DNA of 10,516 bases from Ignavibacteria bacterium (GTDB lineage Bacteria; Bacteroidota; Ignavibacteria; Ignavibacteriales; Melioribacteraceae): positions 1 to 10,516 of the forward strand of contig DAIEQP010000132.1 in assembly GCA_027347805.1 (NCBI GenBank), written 5' to 3'. Every line of letters begins with the position of its first letter. Position 1 is the first letter of the stretch. The notes beneath the pieces were generated by a model. That model did no database searches. It saw only the letters and a list, made by a program, of their open reading frames with translations, and had not been told where the DNA came from. Made by a program: the position numbers and the translations under genes. Below, piece by piece: positions 6,221 through 10,516 of the stretch.

Positions 6221-9200
6221 TCAACTTTCTCCTTTGAATTTAATTACGAATTGCACTCCTTTCTCTTGTTGAACAACTTCAAGCGTTCCTTTTAATTGTT
6301 TGGTAAGAAGATCAACAAGCCGTAAGCCAAGCGAGTTAGTGTTTTCGAAATCTATTTTGCCCTTTATACCAATTCCATTATCGGAAAGTATAAGACAAAA
6401 TTTATCATCAACTTTTTGGAATGAAACGTGAATAATTCCTTCCATATTATTCGGGAAAGCGTATTTAAGAGAGTTTGTTATTATTTCGTTAGTAATTAAT
6501 CCGCATGGAACAACTGTGTCCAAATCTAAACTTAGGTTTTCCAAATCAAGCGTTAGTTTTATATTGCCTGCAGAAAGATATGTTCCCATCAAATACCGTG
6601 CAAGACGCTCCATGTAATCTTTTATGTTAACACCGGCATAATTGCCTGTTCCATACATCAACTCGTGAATTAAAGACATTGTGCGAAGCCGGTTTTGCAG
6701 GTCTTCAAATATGTTAAGAATATTTTTGTCTTCGATGAGCTGCATTTGCAGGGCTATTAAACTTATAATTCTTTGGAAATTATTTTTTACACGGTGATGA
6801 ATTTCTTTAAGTAGGATCTCTTTTTCTTTTAATGAATTCCGGATAATGTTCTGCGCTTCTGTGCGCTCTGTAATATCCTGAATGGTTCCAAACATTTTAA
6901 TTGGATTTCCGTTTTTATCAAACTCCAGAGAGCCAAGTCCGTAAACCCACAATTCTTTGCCGTCGTTTATCCGCTGCACTTTATATTCTTTGTTGAATTC
7001 TTTTCCTTCTTTAAGAATATGATTTACAAGATATGAAGACATTTCTTCACGGTGATCCGGATGAACAAGATTGAGCCAACCTACGGCACTCCGGTCATAA
7101 TTTTCGTCAATGCCAAAGAGTTCATTCAGCATTTCCGAGCTTTTCCATTTATTGTTTGTTATATCAAAAACATAGTAACCGATTCGAGCAACACGTTGAG
7201 ATTGTTTTAACTGGGCTTCGCTCTCTTCAAGAATTTTTTGCGCGGCTCTTTCTTTAAGCTGATCGCGGAAGACAAGCACAACACCATCGATATCACCTTT
7301 TTCATTTCTGATAGGAGCGCCGCTATCTGCAATTGGAATTTCATTCCCATTTTTTGAGATCAAGAGTGTATGATTAGCAAGCCCCACAATTTTTCCTTCG
7401 GCCAATACTTTGTGAACAGGATTCTCTACTGTGTTGCGGTTAGTTTCGTTAATAATTCTAAAAACTTCTTCCAGTGGTTTATTTTTTGCCTCAGCTTCTT
7501 TCCAGCCGGTAAGTTGTTCTGCAATTGGATTAATATGATTAATAAAACCGTGTGCATCGGTTGCAATAACACCATCTCCAATACTGTATAATGTGGTGCG
7601 GAATCTTTCTTCGCTTTCTCGCAAAGCTTCTTCTGCCCTCTTACGTTCGGTAATATTTATGAATGTGCATATCACATGTTTAACACTTCCATCTTCATTT
7701 AACTGAGGTTCAGCATCTACTAACAACCAAACTCTATTCTGTGTAGTGGGGCGATAAACTCCCATAATGATGTTGCGGACTGAATGACGGGTAGCAATTG
7801 CTTGTGGTACCGGGTGCATTGAACCCGGGAAGGGTGAGCCGTCTTCATGAATAACATTCCAGCTAGAGTCAAAAGAAGTTTTACCCAAGATTTGATTTTC
7901 AGTTAAACCGAGTAATTCCAGCGATTTGGGATTGCTTAATAAAATTTCTGCTTGCGGTCCTTGCAGAAGAACGCCTACTTGCATATCCCACACTAACTGT
8001 TTGAACCTCTCTTCACTTTGGCGTAAAGCTTCTTCGGCAATTTTGCGTTCGGTTATATCAACAATAAATCCCTCAATTCCTATCACCTTGTTCATGGAGT
8101 AAACTGGTTTAGCTGAAAAGGAATGATAACCAATTGTGTCGTCTTTACATTTCCGGCTGAATTCGCCTTTCATAAAATTCGAATTGCCGTGCATTATTTC
8201 ATCAACAAAAACCTTAGCGTTTTCAAGATCATCAATTTTTTGAATTACGGCGAAGTGCTTTCCAATTATTTCTTCGCGGGAATTATATTTATATAATTTA
8301 CACCATGCATCATTTACATCTTTGACAATTCCTTCCGAATCTATAAAGAAATAACCGGCATCAGTGTTTTCAACTATTGATCTGAACCTTTTTTCGCTCT
8401 GCGCAATTTTTTCTGTTGCTAATTTGTTTTCTGTAACGTCGGTAAAAATTGTTGCAAACCATCCCTTCTTCGGAGAAAAAATTGAGATTTCGAAATATTT
8501 GTTAAGTGGAGGAAAATAAGTTTCGAAATGGGCATACTCCTGGGTTTTTGCTACGTTAGAATAAGCCTCCAGATAGGGGGCCGGATTTGTATCATAAAAT
8601 TCACTCGCTAATTTTCCCTTGGCGGCTTCATATTTTAATCCGGTATGAGTCTCGAAGGAAGGATTCATGTCAATAATTCTATAATCAATTGCATTACCAT
8701 CCTGATCATAAACCATCTCGTGCAATGCTACTCCTTCACTCATAGAATTGAAAAGAGAAGTATATTTTTCATTACTTTCAGCTAGTTTTTCTTCTGCTCT
8801 TTTACGTGCGGTAATGTCTAGTAATGCACCGATCAATCCAGAGACTTCATTCTTATCATTTCTAAAAACTGTTTTGCTTATAATAACATCATGCAAAATG
8901 CCGGAAACATTCGGAAATTTTGATTCGAATTGTTGAAAAGATTCTGTCTTGTATAATTCCTCATCCTTCTCATTATAAATTGGGACTAGATTGAAAGGAT
9001 AAATATCGCTGATGGTTTTACCCACTATCTGCTCTTTTGGATAGCCAAAAGTTGCGAGAAATGAATTATTAACATCAAGATATTTTCCTTCTCTATTTTT
9101 ATAGAAAACCGGTATGGGCAATACTTCAAAAAGATTTTTTAGAAAAGTCTGGCTCGCCTTTAAGGCATCGTTTGCTTTGTTGCGTTCGGTGATATCATTT

Positions 9201-10516
9201 ATAATTGCAAAGAAAACACTTTTGTTTTCCAGTTTGTGCAGCTGTAAATGAATTTCTACCGGATAGGTTGAGCCGTCTTTTCTTTGATGAATAGTTTGGA
9301 AAACTAAAATCTCTTCCTGGCCATCTACGAGCGGTTGAACTGCTCGGCGGAATAATTCATCTGTATATTCAGGTTTTATATCAACCGGTGTTAAGTTCTT
9401 TATTTCTTCAAGAGTGAAGCCAATATTCTGAAGAGCACCTTTGTTCAGGTATTCGAACTTCAGAGTTGTTGAATCGAATACGTAAATTTCGTTCCAGCTG
9501 TTCTCAATAATGTTTAACATCTGGAATCGTTCCTGCTCTAACTTTTTCCTTTCGGTTATATCTTGAATTACACCAAAAAGAATTTTGTTTTCCTTATCAT
9601 ATTGTGCAACGGAATGAATATCTTTTATCTTCCCGGTATCTTGGGCTTTAATTTTATACTCAATTTCGTACTCAGCATTATTCTCTATTAAATTTTTGAT
9701 CGCTGCGTCCATCATTGGGCGGTATTGCGGGAGGGGAACTTTTTTAACAATTTCAAAATTCATTTCTTCCCAATCAACACCGTAGATTTTTGCAGCGCCT
9801 TCTGATGCGATCATAGTTTTAGAATCAAGATGCAATTCCCAGTTTCCGGCTTTTGCAGCAAATTCGGCGCGTATTAATCTTGCTTCGCTCTTTTCGCGCA
9901 ATTCATCTGCCTTTTTCTTTTCAACAATTTCCCAAACAACATCTGCAAGGTAGGCGGCTATTTCAACATCTTTATCGGAATAATCTATTGGTTTATTACC
10001 AACGCCAATAATTGCAATTATATCATCATCTCTAAAAATAGGAATAACCATTTCTCGCACAACGCGTGCATGCCCTTCGGGCATTCCTTTTTTAATTGTT
10101 AAAGATTCATAATCGTTGTGTATAACCGGCTTGCGCTGATGAACGCAATCTACCCAGATGCCAGCCTCATTTATACTGTAGTGAAGTCCTTTTCCTTCTG
10201 CTTTACAAAATTCCTTTTGTGTCCTAGTAGACCATGCTTGAAGTGAAAGAGTATTTTTATCCGGATTAACAAAATGGTAAAAGCCGATTGAACTGTTGGT
10301 AAATTTTTCTACTTCATCTAAAGTTTTGGTAAGTAGTTCCTCAAGGGAATGAGAATTAGCAAATTCAAAAAGTCTTAAACGAGTATCCATAAGTTTTTGC
10401 GCATCTCGTTCAGAGCTAACATCTCTGAAGACAAGCACAACTCCTTCAATTTCTCCTTGTTCGTTTCTTATTGGGGCTCCACTATCGGCAATAGGAGTTT
10501 CAGTTCCATCTTTAGA
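6221..10516 (-). CDS. Multi-PAS/GAF sensor histidine kinase of the HisKA_2 type (N-terminal part outside the window)
   Basis: The frame is open to the right edge, giving 1431 residues in view. Numbering here starts at the Val codon (GTG) at 10438. The 26 residues before it (edge SKDGTETPIADSG) are the end of a PAS domain, so that GTG is internal. A GAF domain follows (about 20-172, with GIWVDCVH, PVIHNDY, GMPEGH and GVGNKP). Eight PAS domains come next at about 187-297, 302-420, 428-546, 556-672, 683-798, 811-933, 946-1064 and 1075-1193. The core is HisKA_2: EIHHRVKNNFQ with probable phospho-acceptor His1215, ATPase N box Asn1322 (LITNEIITNSLKYAF), G1 box DNGIGI (1353-1358), and SLGLRLV (1369-1375) as the G2 box. 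No receiver or membrane segment is visible. The protein probably acts in the cytoplasm, integrating small-molecule or redox inputs. The next gene begins one base after its TGA with a receiver that is a plausible phosphate target. PAS 946-1064 is a close copy of the edge PAS. Confidence 0.93.
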   Translation of the reverse strand, partial: SKDGTETPIADSGAPIRNEQGEIEGVVLVFRDVSSERDAQKLMDTRLRLFEFANSHSLEELLTKTLDEVEKFTNSSIGFYHFVNPDKNTLSLQAWSTRTQKEFCKAEGKGLHYSINEAGIWVDCVHQRKPVIHNDYESLTIKKGMPEGHARVVREMVIPIFRDDDIIAIIGVGNKPIDYSDKDVEIAAYLADVVWEIVEKKKADELREKSEARLIRAEFAAKAGNWELHLDSKTMIASEGAAKIYGVDWEEMNFEIVKKVPLPQYRPMMDAAIKNLIENNAEYEIEYKIKAQDTGKIKDIHSVAQYDKENKILFGVIQDITERKKLEQERFQMLNIIENSWNEIYVFDSTTLKFEYLNKGALQNIGFTLEEIKNLTPVDIKPEYTDELFRRAVQPLVDGQEEILVFQTIHQRKDGSTYPVEIHLQLHKLENKSVFFAIINDITERNKANDALKASQTFLKNLFEVLPIPVFYKNREGKYLDVNNSFLATFGYPKEQIVGKTISDIYPFNLVPIYNEKDEELYKTESFQQFESKFPNVSGILHDVIISKTVFRNDKNEVSGLIGALLDITARKRAEEKLAESNEKYTSLFNSMSEGVALHEMVYDQDGNAIDYRIIDMNPSFETHTGLKYEAAKGKLASEFYDTNPAPYLEAYSNVAKTQEYAHFETYFPPLNKYFEISIFSPKKGWFATIFTDVTENKLATEKIAQSEKRFRSIVENTDAGYFFIDSEGIVKDVNDAWCKLYKYNSREEIIGKHFAVIQKIDDLENAKVFVDEIMHGNSNFMKGEFSRKCKDDTIGYHSFSAKPVYSMNKVIGIEGFIVDITERKIAEEALRQSEERFKQLVWDMQVGVLLQGPQAEILLSNPKSLELLGLTENQILGKTSFDSSWNVIHEDGSPFPGSMHPVPQAIATRHSVRNIIMGVYRPTTQNRVWLLVDAEPQLNEDGSVKHVICTFINITERKRAEEALRESEERFRTTLYSIGDGVIATDAHGFINHINPIAEQLTGWKEAEAKNKPLEEVFRIINETNRNTVENPVHKVLAEGKIVGLANHTLLISKNGNEIPIADSGAPIRNEKGDIDGVVLVFRDQLKERAAQKILEESEAQLKQSQRVARIGYYVFDITNNKWKSSEMLNELFGIDENYDRSAVGWLNLVHPDHREEMSSYLVNHILKEGKEFNKEYKVQRINDGKELWVYGLGSLEFDKNGNPIKMFGTIQDITERTEAQNIIRNSLKEKEILLKEIHHRVKNNFQRIISLIALQMQLIEDKNILNIFEDLQNRLRTMSLIHELMYGTGNYAGVNIKDYMERLARYLMGTYLSAGNIKLTLDLENLSLDLDTVVPCGLITNEIITNSLKYAFPNNMEGIIHVSFQKVDDKFCLILSDNGIGIKGKIDFENTNSLGLRLVDLLTKQLKGTLEVVQQEKGVQFVIKFKGES
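6229..6235 (-). promoter_or_regulatory. Ribosome-binding site that supports the TTG start of the receiver-kinase
   Basis: On the minus strand this reads AAAGGAG, with 9 bases before the TTG at 6219-6217. It lies inside the last codons of the upstream kinase gene (Lys-Phe-Lys-Gly-Glu-Ser-stop, TGA at 6223-6221). This is the classic arrangement for translational coupling, and it makes the unusual start codon credible. Confidence 0.7.
7262..7357 (-). repeat. Internal copy of a duplicated PAS-coding segment
   Basis: This segment aligns without gaps to 10421-10516; by hand about 75 of 96 bases match. It encodes SKNGNEIPIADSGAPIRNEK and onward to FRD within the PAS domain at residues 946-1064 of the right-hand kinase. 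The two copies are 3159 bases apart in the same reading frame. Confidence 0.8.
7604..7657 (-). repeat. PAS linker repeat, copy b (NITERKRAEEALRESEER)
   Basis: This is the linker following the next PAS domain in the same kinase, nearly the same in protein as 8006-8059 and 402 bases away from it. The spacing equals one PAS unit of 134 residues. Confidence 0.65.
8006..8059 (-). repeat. PAS linker repeat, copy a (DITERKIAEEALRQSEER)
   Basis: This 54-base segment encodes the helical linker joining two PAS domains of the right-hand kinase. It matches the linker segment at 7604-7657 at about 41 of 54 bases by hand. Such S-helix-like connectors transmit signals between domains, and their sequence sameness makes them likely sites for recombination between PAS units. 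Confidence 0.65.
10421..10516 (-). repeat. Edge copy of a duplicated PAS-coding segment
   Basis: This is the partner of 7262-7357, cut by the window edge, and it probably continues upstream. It encodes SKDGTETPIADSGAPIRNEQ and onward to FRD, differing from the other copy mostly at third codon positions and in conservative residues. It marks an additional PAS domain ahead of the GAF domain. Confidence 0.8.

Noticed and set aside
4636..8059. CRISPR array or mobile element suggested by repeated short segments
   Set aside because: The repeats are in-frame PAS linker codons with inexact identity, and no transposase, terminal repeats or regularly spaced exact repeats are present.
10436..10438. GTG as the start of the right-hand kinase
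   Set aside because: The frame continues 26 codons to the window edge and encodes the end of a PAS domain that matches another PAS in the same protein, so the GTG is an internal valine.

Overview
The window is AT-rich (by eye about one third G+C) and is dominated by sensory signal transduction. Nearly 9.6 kb on the minus strand encodes three histidine kinases in a row, followed by one small unknown gene. A partial unknown gene on the plus strand converges on them at the left edge. The low G+C, the HDLRSP-type histidine box and the long PAS-chain kinases fit the Bacteroidota/Chlorobiota/Ignavibacteriota group. The good Shine-Dalgarno sequences at two genes argue mildly for an Ignavibacteria-like member rather than a classical Bacteroidota. 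This placement is a guess from style; there is no rRNA or marker gene here.

Layout, in the direction of minus-strand transcription (right to left). (1) 10516-6221: a kinase cut by the right window edge, with the end of a PAS domain, a GAF domain, eight further PAS domains and a HisKA_2-type kinase core. (2) 6219-2686: a hybrid protein with an N-terminal receiver, six PAS domains and a classical HisKA/HATPase core. It starts at a TTG one base after the stop of gene 1, with its ribosome-binding site inside the end of gene 1. (3) After 191 bp, 2494-713: a membrane kinase with a CHASE3-like extracytoplasmic sensor, one PAS domain and a HisKA/HATPase core. (4) After 108 bp, 604-371: a 77-residue protein of unknown function behind a very good ribosome-binding site that abuts a perfect short inverted repeat. 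On the plus strand, 2-268 is the C-terminal end of an unknown protein. The convergent gap 269-370 holds a probable terminator hairpin.

How the parts may work together (inference): genes 1 and 2 are almost certainly co-translated. Gene 1 has a kinase core but no receiver in view, and gene 2 begins with an intact receiver. A phosphorelay from kinase 1 to the receiver of kinase 2 is therefore reasonable, with many PAS/GAF inputs integrated before output. Gene 3 adds an extracytoplasmic input. No DNA-binding response regulator or other output domain lies in the window, so the final target is elsewhere.

I see no mobile element, CRISPR array, RNA gene or clearly new system. The points most worth a second look are the coupled kinase pair, the duplicated PAS segment in gene 1, and the small gene with its inverted repeat.
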